64,000 nucleotides of DNA from Meiothermus granaticius NBRC 107808 (GCF_003574355.1 NZ_QWLB01000008.1:1-64000), one strand, 5' to 3'. Positions 10,927-20,123 are shown, numbered from the stretch's first letter. Notes: generated by a model not told the origin, from the letters alone. A program made the numbers and translations.

Positions 10927-11001
10927 AAGTAGATACTAGGCTACGCCCCTAGCGCTCAGGCGGATGTGTCGCCCGCAACAGTGCAGGGGTCCCCTCCCGG
11001 G

Positions 11002-12156
11002 CTATAGCCCATCCTCCTGAAACCTCACCGTTTTGAGGTACAAAGACTCCGGCACGTGCAGGCTCCAGGGATGATCGGAGGGGTTGTAGGTGATGGCGTG
11101 AACCCGCAAGCGGCGGCCTTCATCTGCAGCGGCCCGGCGGGCCACCTCGAGCAGTTCATCGGTCCCGATGTAGTAGGAGCAGCTCGAGAGCCACAGCCAG
11201 CCCTCTCGAGCCAAAAGCCGCAAGGCCAAGCGCAGCAGCTCTACCAAGTGCCGCTTCATCCGGGGCAGCTCACTGGGGTGCTTAACTAAGGTGGGGGGAT
11301 CCAGCAGCACGTGGGAAAAGGGCAAAACCTTGTCCACCAAGCTCTCCAGCACCGCCAGGGCCTCTCCTTGACGGATATCCACCCGCAACCCGTGCCTGGC
11401 CGCAGCCCGGTCCAGCACCGCCAGCGCTTCCAAGTCTTTATCCACCGCGAGGGCGTAGGCCCCTTTGCGGGCCGCCCGCAGGGCGAAGGTGCCCACATAG
11501 CTGTACACGTCCAGCACGCGGTCTCCCGGGGCCACGCTCTCCTCTAAAAGGCGCCGGTTTTCCCGCTGGTCTAGGTAAAATCCGGTTTTCTGGGCCAGGG
11601 CCAGCGGGATGGAAAAGGCCAGCCCATCCTCCAGCACCTCGAGCACCGCCGGAACCTGGCCGTAGATCTCCCCCACCCGCTCGGGCAAACCTTCTTGCCG
11701 GCGCGTATCGGTATCGGAGCGCTCGTAGATGCCGGTGGGCTGGGCGACCTCGAGGAGAGCCGGCAGCCACACCTCGCGTAAGGCCTCCATGGCCCGATTC
11801 CTCACCTGCAGCACCAGCACCGGACCAAAGCGGTCCACCACCAACCCAGGAACCCCATCGGCCTCAGCGTGCACCAAGCGGTAGAACCCCCCCAGGTGGC
11901 GGCGCTTTTCCTGGGCTCGAGCAAAGCGATGTCGGAAGAACTCCCTATCCAAGTTCCCGTCGTCAAAGCGGTAAACCCGCAGCGCAACCCGGCTCTGGGG
12001 ATCGTAGTAGCCTACCCCCAGCCGATGGTGCTCCGCCGAGAGAACTTGAACCACCCCAGCCGCCTCCGGAACGGACTGAAGCTCATCGGCAAAGAGTCCT
12101 GGATAGAAGTTGCGTACTTTTTTGTCCTTGCCCGGTTTGGCGATGGCCCGTTGCAT
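11002..12156 (-). CDS. RlmI/RlmO-type 23S rRNA m5C methyltransferase
   Basis: Class I SAM-dependent RNA methyltransferase of COG1092 (384 residues). An N-terminal PUA-like domain (about 1-75, with [16 protein letters not shown]) is followed by a linker ([21 protein letters not shown]) and the Rossmann domain, with the SAM loop [16 protein letters not shown], an acidic residue after AVDKD, the catalytic region LLDPPTLVK and SSCSYYIG carrying the probable nucleophilic cysteine. E. coli RlmI and Thermus RlmO share this architecture and act on 23S rRNA cytosines; which position is modified here is inference. The ATG at 12156 is 6 nt after TATGCT and divergent from the next gene. Confidence 0.88.
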   Translation of the reverse strand: MQRAIAKPGKDKKVRNFYPGLFADELQSVPEAAGVVQVLSAEHHRLGVGYYDPQSRVALRVYRFDDGNLDREFFRHRFARAQEKRRHLGGFYRLVHAEADGVPGLVVDRFGPVLVLQVRNRAMEALREVWLPALLEVAQPTGIYERSDTDTRRQEGLPERVGEIYGQVPAVLEVLEDGLAFSIPLALAQKTGFYLDQRENRRLLEESVAPGDRVLDVYSYVGTFALRAARKGAYALAVDKDLEALAVLDRAAARHGLRVDIRQGEALAVLESLVDKVLPFSHVLLDPPTLVKHPSELPRMKRHLVELLRLALRLLAREGWLWLSSCSYYIGTDELLEVARRAAADEGRRLRVHAITYNPSDHPWSLHVPESLYLKTVRFQEDGL

Positions 12157-12207
12157 TCCCCTAGCATAGAGCCCCTTTCGCGGCCCCCGGCGGTGTACCC
12201 TGGGGCC

Positions 12208-12564
12208 ATGCGCGGATTCCTTCTGCGGTTACTGCTCAACACCTTGGCCCTGTGGCTGGTAGCCCAGCTCTACGGTGGGGTCTACTTCGCCCCGGGCAGC
12301 GGACTGGGCGACTACCTGCTGGCGGGGCTCATCTTCGGCATTGCCAACGCCATCGTCCGACCAATACTGCTGTTGTTGACGCTCCCCATCAACCTGCTCA
12401 GCCTGGGGCTTTTCACCCTGGTGATCAATGCGGTGATCCTAATCCTGGTGTCCTTCTTTACCTCGCTCGAGGTGCGCGGATTTGGCGGGGCGTTTATCGG
12501 GGCCATTGTGCTCTCCATCATCGGCTTCGTGCTCAACCTGCTCTTCGAGCCCCGCCGGCGCTAG
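12208..12564 (+). CDS. Phage-holin-IV-like four-TM membrane protein
   Basis: A 118-residue inner-membrane protein with four hydrophobic helices. The signature [19 protein letters not shown] and a following GLFTLVINA stretch are typical of the widespread 'phage holin family 4' proteins (YvlD-like). Most members are chromosomal and not linked to lysis; their function is unclear. The ATG follows TACCCT (12196-12201) at 6 nt. No phage genes are nearby, so I do not read it as a prophage holin. It ends 4 bp before the stop of the convergent amino-sugar operon. Confidence 0.8.
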   Translation: MRGFLLRLLLNTLALWLVAQLYGGVYFAPGSGLGDYLLAGLIFGIANAIVRPILLLLTLPINLLSLGLFTLVINAVILILVSFFTSLEVRGFGGAFIGAIVLSIIGFVLNLLFEPRRR

Positions 12565-12568
12565 GGCT

Positions 12569-13615
12569 TCAGCGGGTTCGGGTCACCTTAGCCAGGTGGC
12601 GGGGGGCATCTGGATTAAAGCCCCGAGCCAGCGAGAGCTGGGCCGCGAAGGGATAAAAAGCCTGCACCAGCAGCACCGAGTCCAGCACCGGGTGAAGCCG
12701 GGTGGGCAGCGGGAGCGGGGTGTGGGCGAGCTCGAGGGCCCCGGCTTCAGAGGAGGCCACCAACAGGTGCCCCCCCTTGGTGCGCAGGTTCTCCAGCAGG
12801 CTCAGCATGCCTGGAAGCGGGCGATCGCGCGGGGCCAGCACCAACAGCGGGAACCCTTCGTCCACCAACGCCACCGGGCCATGCAGGAGCTCGGCTCCAG
12901 ACATGGCCTCGGCGTGCAGGGCGGAGGTTTCCTTGAGTTTTAGGGCCAGCTCCTGCGCGGTCGCAAAGGCATATCCACGCCCCACCACCAGCGCGCTATC
13001 GGCCCCGACCAGGGCCTCGAGCCCCGCGCCCCAGTTGGTCTCCGTAGCCTTGTACAGCGACTCCGGCAAAAGGGCCAGGGCCTCCTTCAACCCCCGGTCA
13101 TCGGCCCAGTAGGCCACCAACTGAGCCAGCGCGGCCAGGGTAGCCAGGTAGCTCTTGGTCGCGGCCACAGCCTCTTCAACCCCCGCCCACAGGGGAAACA
13201 CCACCTCGGCAACCTGCGCCAGCGGTGAGGCTTCTTTGTTAACGAAGGCCACTGTGAGGCCCCCATCCCGCCGGGCCTGGCGGGTTACCTCGAGCAGATC
13301 CGGGCTCTCCCCCGATTGCGAGACCGCCATCACCAAAGCCTTTGGCAGCGAAAGGTGGGCCCCATAGACGGTGGTGACGGAGGGGATGGCGCTGCTACAG
13401 ACCCGCCCCAACAGGCTCTCGATCAGGTATTTGCCATAGAGGGCGGCATGGTCGGAGCTACCCCGGGCCACCGTGAGGGCAAAGGGGGGCGGGTTCCTGC
13501 GCAAAAAGGCGGCCAGGGAGGCGGCTTCCCCGGCATTTTCGCGCAGGAGCCGCTCCACCACCGCAGGGGCCTGGAGAGCCTCCTGGTGCATCTTGGTCTC
13601 TTCAGGGCGGGTCAT
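12569..13615 (-). CDS. nagB2: SIS-domain glucosamine-6-phosphate deaminase (NagB-II type)
   Basis: Last gene of the amino-sugar operon. The 348-residue protein has two SIS domains like the isomerase half of GlmS but no N-terminal glutaminase, the architecture of NagB-II deaminases that convert glucosamine-6-phosphate to fructose-6-phosphate and ammonia. Motifs: ARGSSDHAALYGKYL, AVSQSGESPDLLEV, AATKSYLATLAAL, VVGRGYAFATAQELALKLKE, AEAMSGAELLHGP. The start overlaps the nagA stop by 4 nt (ATGA); longer upstream frames are shadows of nagA. Context favours deaminase over synthase or sugar-specific isomerase activity. Confidence 0.88.
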   Translation of the reverse strand: MTRPEETKMHQEALQAPAVVERLLRENAGEAASLAAFLRRNPPPFALTVARGSSDHAALYGKYLIESLLGRVCSSAIPSVTTVYGAHLSLPKALVMAVSQSGESPDLLEVTRQARRDGGLTVAFVNKEASPLAQVAEVVFPLWAGVEEAVAATKSYLATLAALAQLVAYWADDRGLKEALALLPESLYKATETNWGAGLEALVGADSALVVGRGYAFATAQELALKLKETSALHAEAMSGAELLHGPVALVDEGFPLLVLAPRDRPLPGMLSLLENLRTKGGHLLVASSEAGALELAHTPLPLPTRLHPVLDSVLLVQAFYPFAAQLSLARGFNPDAPRHLAKVTRTR

Positions 13616-14718
13616 TGGGCCTCCGGACGGCGGGCTTCCAGCACCGGCTGGCCCGCGATATATACCTGTTCCACCTCGAGCTGTGGGTCCAGCACCACCA
13701 GGTCTGCCGGGGCCCCGACCTCGAGGGCTCCGGAGGACTGGCCCAGGTAGGCATGGGGCCGCGCCGAGGTCAGGGCCACCGCTTCTGTTAAGCCCAGCCC
13801 CCACCCCACCAGGTTGCGTACAGCCTGATCCAGGGTCAAAGCACTCCCGGCCAGCCCCCCATCGGCCAGAAACACACCGTTGCCCCTGCGAAACACCGCA
13901 TTGCGGCCCAGTTGGTACTCCCCTTCCGGCATTCCGGCCGCAGCCACCGCGTCGGTGACGGCGTACAGGTGGGGAATGGTCTTCCACAAGGCCCGCACTG
14001 CCGCCGGATGAACGTGCAGGCCATCGCCGATCACCTCTCCCCACTCTCCCCGCTCCAGGCCCAGCCCCACCACCCCCGGCTCACGGTGGTGCAGCCCGGT
14101 CATGGCGTTGAAGAAATGGGTAAATCCCCGGGCTCCGGCCTCCAGGCCGGCCTTGGCCTGCTCGTAGCTAGCGGCGGTGTGCCCGAGCTGAACGATCACG
14201 TTCTGCTCAACCAGGTAGCGAATCAGCTCCACCGCCCCAGGCAGCTCCGGGGCCAGCGTGACCACCTTGATGGGGGCGAGCTGCAGCCAGCGGCGCATCA
14301 GCTCCAGGTTCGGGTTGAGGGTGTAGGGGGGCTGGGCCCCCAGCCGGCCTGGGTTGATGAAGGGACCTTCCAGATGAACCCCCAGCAGACGGGCCTCACC
14401 TGGGCCGGGGCGTTCAATTACCGCCTTGATCCCCCTGAGGGCGGCCTCGAGGTCTTCGATCGGTGCGGTTACGGTGGTGGCCAAAAGCGCGGTGGTGCCG
14501 TGACGGGCGTGAAAGCGAGCGGCTTGGCGCACCGCCGCCTCCCCTTCCATAAAATCCGCCCCACCCCCGCCGTGCACGTGCAGGTCTACAAAACCGGGGA
14601 GAAGATACCGCGCAGGCGCTTTGGGCAAGGGTTCCAGGCGGCGTACTTGGTCATCAAAGCCAAGTAACCCTGTGTAGCTGCGATCGGAGGAAACGAGGGT
14701 GCCGGTGAGTTCGTTCAT
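13612..14718 (-). CDS. nagA: N-acetylglucosamine-6-phosphate deacetylase
   Basis: Amidohydrolase (368 residues) that deacetylates GlcNAc-6-phosphate to glucosamine-6-phosphate. Visible motifs are the metal-site PGFVDLHVHGGGGADFMEG, GVHLEGPFINP with the metal-binding Glu, the histidines in QLGHTAASYEQA and THFFNAMTGLHHREPG, and the catalytic aspartate in YAVTDAVAAAGMPEG. It lies between the ROK kinase (28-bp gap) and the SIS deaminase (4-nt overlap), the order expected for phosphorylation, deacetylation and deamination. Confidence 0.96.
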   Translation of the reverse strand: MNELTGTLVSSDRSYTGLLGFDDQVRRLEPLPKAPARYLLPGFVDLHVHGGGGADFMEGEAAVRQAARFHARHGTTALLATTVTAPIEDLEAALRGIKAVIERPGPGEARLLGVHLEGPFINPGRLGAQPPYTLNPNLELMRRWLQLAPIKVVTLAPELPGAVELIRYLVEQNVIVQLGHTAASYEQAKAGLEAGARGFTHFFNAMTGLHHREPGVVGLGLERGEWGEVIGDGLHVHPAAVRALWKTIPHLYAVTDAVAAAGMPEGEYQLGRNAVFRRGNGVFLADGGLAGSALTLDQAVRNLVGWGLGLTEAVALTSARPHAYLGQSSGALEVGAPADLVVLDPQLEVEQVYIAGQPVLEARRPEAQ

Positions 14719-14746
14719 AAAGCAGTCCTAAAGATCTCCCTTGTCT

Positions 14747-15580
14747 TTAGCCTAAATGGGTACGGGCCAACTGGGCCTCGAGGCCACACTCCGCCCAGGC
14801 CGCTGCCCCGATCAGCCCCGCCTCAGCGCCCAGCGCCGCCCGCACTACCGCCAAGCCCGGCCCGGTAAAGCCGCGCAAGCGCTCCAGGTAGGCTGGGGCC
14901 AACCCCAACCCCCCACCCACAATTACCCGCTCCAGGTTCAGCACCCGCTCGAGGTCCAGCAGCTTGGCCGCGAGCAACCGGGCGCTGCGGTCGAGGGCCG
15001 CAGCCGCCCCCGGATCGGTCTCGGAGCGGGCGACCACCTCCGCCGCCCCCGCCAGCCCGTGCTCCACCGCCCAGCGATCCAGCGCGGCGCCCGAGGCGGC
15101 ATGCTCGAGAAACCCTCCATCCTCGAGGCGAGTAAACCCCAGCTCCGAGCCCTGATGCAGCCGCCCCTCCAGCACCAGCCCGCTGCCAATTCCGGTGGAG
15201 ACGGTGACAAAGAGAAAACTGGCCACCCCCCGCCCCGCCCCAAAACAGGCCTCTCCCCAGGCTGCGGCATCAGCGTCATTGAGGACAAAGGTAGGGAGAG
15301 CGGTTGCCGCGCAAAGCCTTCCCGCCAAGTCCACTTCGGTCCAGGGCAGGGTTTCCGGGTTGGGTGCGGTCACTTTACCGGCGCGCACGGTCCCGGTCGC
15401 GGCCACCCCTAAGGCCTTGCTCCCCCCCAAGAGGGGCTCGAGCAGCTCCAGTACCACCCGAATCAGGGCTTCAGGGCTGCGGTCGGAGGGGGTAGGGATT
15501 CGCGCGGCCTCCAGTACCCGCCCCTCCTGCACCCGGGCCGCGGCCAACTTGGTCCCACCGATATCGAGCGCGGTGATCAC
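14747..15580 (-). CDS. ROK-family sugar kinase (GlcNAc or ManNAc kinase)
   Basis: A 277-residue ROK kinase with the N-terminal phosphate loop ALDIGGTKLAAARV, catalytic NDADAAAWGE, and the ATP/sugar segment FVTVSTGIGSGLVL with EGRLHQGSELG. The usual ROK zinc motif (CxCGxxGCxE) is absent: the corresponding region reads FLEHAASGAALDRW, with no cysteines. Its operon partners NanE, NagA and NagB-II suggest that it phosphorylates ManNAc and/or GlcNAc. The 4-nt overlap with DUF4127 implies translational coupling. Glucokinase activity cannot be excluded. Confidence 0.88.
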   Translation of the reverse strand: MITALDIGGTKLAAARVQEGRVLEAARIPTPSDRSPEALIRVVLELLEPLLGGSKALGVAATGTVRAGKVTAPNPETLPWTEVDLAGRLCAATALPTFVLNDADAAAWGEACFGAGRGVASFLFVTVSTGIGSGLVLEGRLHQGSELGFTRLEDGGFLEHAASGAALDRWAVEHGLAGAAEVVARSETDPGAAAALDRSARLLAAKLLDLERVLNLERVIVGGGLGLAPAYLERLRGFTGPGLAVVRAALGAEAGLIGAAAWAECGLEAQLARTHLG

Positions 15581-17109
15581 GGCTCATCCCCTTCAGGAAT
15601 CAACTTTAGCGGAAACACCCCCGTAAAGAGACGGGGCCAGGCCAGGTGGGCGGGGCGACGCTCGAGCCGAACCCCCGGCAGGTGAGGAGCAAACTGCTCC
15701 CGCCAGAGGGTTTCCACCAGAGGGGCCAGCCGGGCCTCGAGGTGCTGCTCGGCGATCTCCCTAAGCGGGCCGAGGTCGTAGGGGTTGGGGGGGGCACCGC
15801 TCTCTTGGGTCAGAACTCTGGCCACCTCAGCCCGCACCCGGCCTTGGTAGAGCCAGTCGTCCACCAGCCGGGAGAGGTTGGCCTCGGCCAGCGCCAAGGG
15901 GGACGGGCTTTCCAGGGCACAAACCCCCGAGGCGATGGCGCTGCCAAGGGTGTTTCCCGCCGTATTCCAGGCCGCGTATCCAACCAACCGAACGGGGTTC
16001 AGGGCCCTAAGCAACAGGCGGGTGAACCGCTCCTCGGCCCCATTGGCATAGGCCACATCGGCCACCGCAATGCGGCGATCGGCCCCCTGGTCTTCCCGCA
16101 GGCGATCCAGAAATTCCGGCAGGTGGCGGGCTGCAGTATCTACTTGCTCGAGGTCCGGGCGGGCTTCGCCTTGGGCCACCGCCGGAGCATTGACCGCCAG
16201 CACAAAATCGGCCTCCTCCGGGGTTTCTGCCCGCGCACACCCCGCAGCCCGCAGATGGGCCTTGACCAGCTCGCCCAAGGGGCGGTCTTCGTAGCGCATG
16301 GGGGCGGCCTCGGCCAGGGCCGAAGGGTAGCGCACCCACACCCTGGGGGTGCGCCCCCAGGTGTTCACCAGAGCCCGGGCCAACAAGGTCACCGCCCCCT
16401 CATCTGCTCCAGGGTACATATCGGCCCGCTCCCACAGGCCCAGCTCATCCAAACGGGCCTCGAGCCGCCTGCGGTCGCGGGCAGCCAGGCCGTAGGGGGC
16501 GGTGTCGTCAAGGGTCAGGCAGAGGTGCTCGAGCACCCCCTCCTGCAACAGGCCGATGGCCGCTTGGTGAAGGGCGTGGTTGCGCTCGCGGGTCGTCAGC
16601 CAGTCCTCTAAAATCTCTGCCGGCACCGCCGCCCGGGCCCGCTCGAGCTCGCCCAGATCGCCCCCGCGCTCAACCCGATCGGTCCACTCCGAAACCCGGC
16701 GCAGCGCCGCGCCCCACTGGCCGTAGTACGGCTTTTCTTCCACCGGATCATCCCCATGGGCCACCCGCACGATCACCCCATAGGCCAGAATGCGCAGCTT
16801 GGGATGCGCCTGCCGAATCCGACGCAAGGCCTCGAGCCGCCCTAGTGCCTCCTCCAGGCCCTCGCTGACCCGCCGCGCCGGGATCATCCCGCCCAGGGTG
16901 AGGGTCTCGAGGTTCACCAGGGCCAGATCCGCCTCCGGGGCCTCCTGCCACAGCCACTCGGCCATGGCCTTGGTATCCCCCGGTTCATTGAGGCGATTGA
17001 GCATCCCCAGCGGGGGCGAGCGCAGCTCCACCCCGGCCACTCGGGCCAGTTGGTGGGGCAGCTCGAGGGTCGGGGGCCGGGTGTCGCAAGGCAGAAGCAG
17101 CGCACGCAT
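15577..17109 (-). CDS. DUF4127 family protein
   Basis: A 510-residue cytosolic protein with no signal peptide or TM segment, matching the conserved but uncharacterised DUF4127 family. It opens with RALLLPCDTRPPTLELPHQLA, and conserved-looking stretches include LVNLETLTLGGMIPARR, LCLTLDDTAPYGL, MYPGADEGAVTLLARAL, RIAVADVAYANGAEE and VGYAAWNTAGNTLGSAIA. The Asp/Thr/Asn-rich loops look like an active site, but no known catalytic motif is apparent. It is translationally coupled to the ROK kinase and sits within an otherwise complete GlcNAc/ManNAc pathway. That points to an amino-sugar-related enzyme, but its function is unknown. Confidence 0.9.
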   Translation of the reverse strand: MRALLLPCDTRPPTLELPHQLARVAGVELRSPPLGMLNRLNEPGDTKAMAEWLWQEAPEADLALVNLETLTLGGMIPARRVSEGLEEALGRLEALRRIRQAHPKLRILAYGVIVRVAHGDDPVEEKPYYGQWGAALRRVSEWTDRVERGGDLGELERARAAVPAEILEDWLTTRERNHALHQAAIGLLQEGVLEHLCLTLDDTAPYGLAARDRRRLEARLDELGLWERADMYPGADEGAVTLLARALVNTWGRTPRVWVRYPSALAEAAPMRYEDRPLGELVKAHLRAAGCARAETPEEADFVLAVNAPAVAQGEARPDLEQVDTAARHLPEFLDRLREDQGADRRIAVADVAYANGAEERFTRLLLRALNPVRLVGYAAWNTAGNTLGSAIASGVCALESPSPLALAEANLSRLVDDWLYQGRVRAEVARVLTQESGAPPNPYDLGPLREIAEQHLEARLAPLVETLWREQFAPHLPGVRLERRPAHLAWPRLFTGVFPLKLIPEGDEP

Positions 17110-17111
17110 GG

Positions 17112-17411
17112 CTAGCCCTTCACCGCCCCCTCGAGACCCCGCATGAAGAAGCGCTGGGCCAACAAGAACACCAGTAGGATCGGCAGCATCATCACCATTG
17201 CCCCCGCCGCCACATTGAAGGGATCATAGTTAAACTGCCCTTTGAGCGTGAGCACTGCCACCGAGAGCGGATAGAGGTCCTGGTTGGTGATCAGGGCTAG
17301 CGAGGGCCAGAAGTAGGTATTCCAGATCCCCACCAGGGTAAAGATGCCCAAGGCCGTAAGTGAGGGCAGCGAGAACGCCAATGCTGCCACAACCCACAGC
17401 TTCTTCAGCAT
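17112..17411 (-). pseudogene. Chimeric ABC transporter remnant: signal peptide fused to a permease C-terminus
   Basis: A 99-residue frame behind a strong AGGAGG site. The first 17 or so residues (MLKKLWVVAALAFSLPS) look like the signal peptide of a sugar-binding lipoprotein or secreted protein. The rest (from LTALGIFTLVGIWNTYFWPS to RFFMRGLEGAVKG) is the last third of a MalG/UgpE-type permease, including the end of the conserved EAA-loop region and the final TM helices. The simplest reading is a deletion joining the start of a binding-protein gene to the end of its second permease gene. It lies between rpiR and DUF4127, 2 bp before the latter. Confidence 0.75.
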
Positions 17412-17467
17412 ATCCACTCCTCCTAAAAAACCTGCTAACGGGGGCTAGCCCGATGTAGCCATATTCA

Positions 17468-18316
17468 TCAGTAATTCCTGTCGGCCACAGCCGCGGCGGT
17501 CCTCGAGATGAACTCCTGGGCCTCCTTGCGGCGCAGCGCCACCAGGGTATAGAGCAGGTCCAGCACCAATAGCTGGCCCATCTTGGCCGAAACCGAGCCG
17601 CCGGTCAGCGGGCTCTCGGTCACCGAGGTCACTAGGGTCACCTCCGCAACCCGCGCAATGGGGCTTTTGAGCCGCTGGGTAAGGGCCAGGGTCTTGGCCC
17701 CTGCGCGCCGGGCGACCTCGAGGGCCTTTACGGTATCGATGGTGGTCCCCGAACGGGTGATGGCGATGGCTAAGCCCTCCCTGTCTAGGGTCGCCGCCGA
17801 CATCGCCGCCAAGTGGGGGTCGGCGTAGCTTTGCACCGCGTAGCCCAGCCGCAAAAACTTATAGGCGAAGTCCTGAGCGGTCACGCCAGAGGCTCCCACC
17901 CCGTAGAGGTCAATGCGGCGGGCCGTCAGGAAAAACTCCACCGCCTGCGCTACCGCCTTCAGGTCGAGCAAGCGGCGGGTGTCCTCCAGGGCTTGCCGGG
18001 CGTGATGGGTAACGTACTCGAGCGCCTCCTCGGGGGTATGCGGATCGTCCTGGGGGGAGAGCCCAACCGGGCTTGCGGCCAGGTCCGAGGCCAGGGCCAG
18101 CTTGAAATCCTGGAATCCACTGAACCCCAGATCACGGCAGAAACGGATCACGCTGGCCTCTGAAGCCCCTGAGGCCTCGGCCACCTCCACCACGGTCTGA
18201 TAGAGCAGCTTCTGCGGGTCTTGCTGCACATACTCAGCAATCTTGCGCAGGGCCGGGGTCATCCCGCTGCCCAAGCTGCGCAAGGAGACTAAAGCCCCGC
18301 TCGGCGAGCCCCTCAT
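17468..18316 (-). CDS. RpiR/MurR family transcriptional regulator
   Basis: A 282-residue regulator with an N-terminal RpiR helix-turn-helix (about residues 10-80: MTPALRKIAEYVQQDPQKLL, EASGASEASVIRFCRDLGF) and a C-terminal SIS domain (about 120-260: DLYGVGASGVTAQDFAYKF, AITRSGTTIDTVKALEVA). Family members sense phosphosugars, often GlcNAc-6-P, MurNAc-6-P or ManNAc-6-P. Its start overlaps the upstream permease stop (ATGA). As part of the operon it probably controls the nanE and nagZ promoters through the repeated sites at 22.2 kb; that link is inference. Confidence 0.93.
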   Translation of the reverse strand: MRGSPSGALVSLRSLGSGMTPALRKIAEYVQQDPQKLLYQTVVEVAEASGASEASVIRFCRDLGFSGFQDFKLALASDLAASPVGLSPQDDPHTPEEALEYVTHHARQALEDTRRLLDLKAVAQAVEFFLTARRIDLYGVGASGVTAQDFAYKFLRLGYAVQSYADPHLAAMSAATLDREGLAIAITRSGTTIDTVKALEVARRAGAKTLALTQRLKSPIARVAEVTLVTSVTESPLTGGSVSAKMGQLLVLDLLYTLVALRRKEAQEFISRTAAAVADRNY

Positions 18317-19137
18317 CCCTTCACTGCTCCGGCGACCAGCGCCCTTGCCAAATACCGATAGCCGAACATTCCCAGAACCAGGGGCGGTAAGGCCGATACC
18401 GTCATCGCCGCCGCGATCTCGCCCCAGCGTACCCCCCAGGAGGTGATGAACAGAGCCGAGCCCACCGTCACCGGGATGGCGTTCTTGGTGGTGAGGATCA
18501 GGCCGAACAGGTACTCGTTCCAGGAGTAGATGAAGCTGAGGATCGAAACCGCAACCAGCACCGGTATCGCCAGTGGCACGATAATGTGGCGGAACACCCC
18601 GAGCGTGCCTGCCCCGTCCACTCTCGCGGCCTCCTCGATCTCGGGCGGGAAGTCTTGGATGAAGCCGACCAACAAGATCAAGGCCAGCGGCACGTTGATC
18701 ACGGCGGCGATGATTGCCAGCCCAGTACGCGTGTCGAGCAACCCGACCGTCTGGAACATTAAGTAAAATGGAATGGCGAATATGATGAGCGGCACAGCGC
18801 GAAGGTTGGTTATAAGCGGCAGCAAATTTCCGCGCCCCAGGCCGAACCGCACTATCGCGTAGGCGGCGGGGAGCGTGACCGCGACGGCAATCAGGGTGCC
18901 GCCGAGCGAGATGCTGATGCTGTTGAGGAGATAGCGGGGGAAGTCCAGGCTCCTGTCGGTGAAGATCTTCAGGTAGTGCTCGAGGGTCGGCGCGAACAGC
19001 CACACCTTGGCGGTGATCTGCGGGGTAGTCTTGAGCGAGGTGGCAGCAGTGAACAGCAGCGGGAAGTTAAACACCACCACCACAAGGACGAAGAATGTCC
19101 AGCGCAGCGCTTCCAACGGGGCGAAAGTCTTACGCAC
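18313..19137 (-). CDS. Carbohydrate ABC transporter permease (MalG/UgpE type)
   Basis: A 274-residue inner-membrane subunit with six predicted TM helices and the EAA loop near residues 165-190 (EEAARVDGAGTLGVFRHIIVPLA). It pairs with the permease encoded upstream (8-nt overlap) and the binding protein at 20161-21483. No ATPase gene is in the operon, so a shared MsmK/MalK-type ATPase elsewhere is likely. CTCGAG is rare across this and the two neighbouring transporter genes, compared with flanking operon genes. Confidence 0.95.
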   Translation of the reverse strand: MRKTFAPLEALRWTFFVLVVVVFNFPLLFTAATSLKTTPQITAKVWLFAPTLEHYLKIFTDRSLDFPRYLLNSISISLGGTLIAVAVTLPAAYAIVRFGLGRGNLLPLITNLRAVPLIIFAIPFYLMFQTVGLLDTRTGLAIIAAVINVPLALILLVGFIQDFPPEIEEAARVDGAGTLGVFRHIIVPLAIPVLVAVSILSFIYSWNEYLFGLILTTKNAIPVTVGSALFITSWGVRWGEIAAAMTVSALPPLVLGMFGYRYLARALVAGAVKG

Positions 19138-20038
19138 GGCCCCACTCCCGGAGTGCGACCCGCATCGAGATGAATAACGGTACCAGCGCCAACAGCAGCA
19201 GGAACAGCGAGGCCGCGATTGCCGTACCCAGTTCGTCGTTGCGGAAGAACTGGAGGTAGATGTAGATGCTGATGCTCGTGGTGGAAGTCCCCGGCCCGCC
19301 GCCGGTCAGCACCATAATGTGGTCAAAGACCCGGAACGAGTCAATGAAGCGGATGAGGGCGGTGATGGCGAGCGCTGGAACCAGCAGCGGCAGTGTCACG
19401 AACCGCAACTGTTGCCAACTGTTGGCCCCATCCACCTTGGCCGCCTCGTGCAGCTCGCCGGGGATGGCTTGCAGGGCAGTGTAGAGGATGAGTAGCGCGA
19501 AGGGGGTCCACTGCAACACCTCGATAGCGACCAAGGTCGGGACCACCAGCGGAGGGGTGAGGAAGTTGACGAAGAGGCCCAATCGTTGAGCCAAATCCGG
19601 CACAACTCCAATAAAGTCGTTGAGGATGAGGCGATACATCGTACCCAGCAGGGCCGGGGCCACCATCATCGGCAAGAGCAGCAGGGCCAGGAGCGGGCGG
19701 TGGCGCTCCAAGATCGGCTGGAACGCCAGTGCCATTAGGAGGCCCAGCAGTACCTCGAAAAAAGTTGCCGCCAGCGCGAACCGCAGGCTGAAGCCCAACC
19801 CCCCCCAGAACACGGGGTCGCGCAAGGCACTGGCGAAGTTGCCAAAGCCGGTCAGATCGGGGCTACGCAGGTTACGGAAGCTCAGGTCGGTGAGGCTATA
19901 GAAAAGGTTGGCGAGGAGCGGGAACCCCAGCGTGAGCAACAGGAACAGCAGCAGCGGGGCAACCAGCAGCCACACGGCGGGCTCGAGGCGCTTCCACCTG
20001 GGCCGCACTTGGGGGATTCTCTGCTCAGAGAGGCGCAC
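19130..20038 (-). CDS. Carbohydrate ABC transporter permease (MalF/UgpA type)
   Basis: A 302-residue inner-membrane protein with six TM helices, starting with a basic cytoplasmic tail (RPRWKRLEPAVWLLVAPLL). The EAA loop reads HEAAKVDGANSWQQLRFVTLPLL near residue 200. It starts at GTG 20038 behind AGGGAGGG. It forms the heterodimeric channel with the permease encoded next. The 122-bp gap from the binding-protein gene holds a hairpin that could lower permease expression relative to the binding protein. Confidence 0.95.
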   Translation of the reverse strand: MRLSEQRIPQVRPRWKRLEPAVWLLVAPLLLFLLLTLGFPLLANLFYSLTDLSFRNLRSPDLTGFGNFASALRDPVFWGGLGFSLRFALAATFFEVLLGLLMALAFQPILERHRPLLALLLLPMMVAPALLGTMYRLILNDFIGVVPDLAQRLGLFVNFLTPPLVVPTLVAIEVLQWTPFALLILYTALQAIPGELHEAAKVDGANSWQQLRFVTLPLLVPALAITALIRFIDSFRVFDHIMVLTGGGPGTSTTSISIYIYLQFFRNDELGTAIAASLFLLLLALVPLFISMRVALREWGRA

Positions 20039-20088
20039 TGTTACCGCCCTCCCTAACGCGCTTTGGAGATGCCTGCTTAAGCACGTCT

Positions 20089-20123
20089 AGGCTCCCCTCC
20101 TCCGCACAGGGGGAGAAGAGCCT
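20089..20123 (-). promoter_or_regulatory. Intercistronic hairpin between the binding-protein and permease genes
   Basis: AGGCTC (20089-20094) pairs with GAGCCT (20118-20123), with CCCCT/AGGGG stacked inside. It has no T-tract, so it looks more like an mRNA-stabilising or partial-stop structure, as is common after binding-protein cistrons, than a full terminator. Confidence 0.45.

Noticed and set aside
12208-12564. Prophage signal from a phage-holin-family protein
   Set aside because: This membrane family is widespread on chromosomes, and no terminase, capsid, integrase or endolysin gene is nearby.
15577-17109. DUF4127 as a disguised MurQ etherase or glycosidase
   Set aside because: MurQ is a SIS-fold protein with different motifs, and no glycosidase acid/base signature is visible; I leave the function open.
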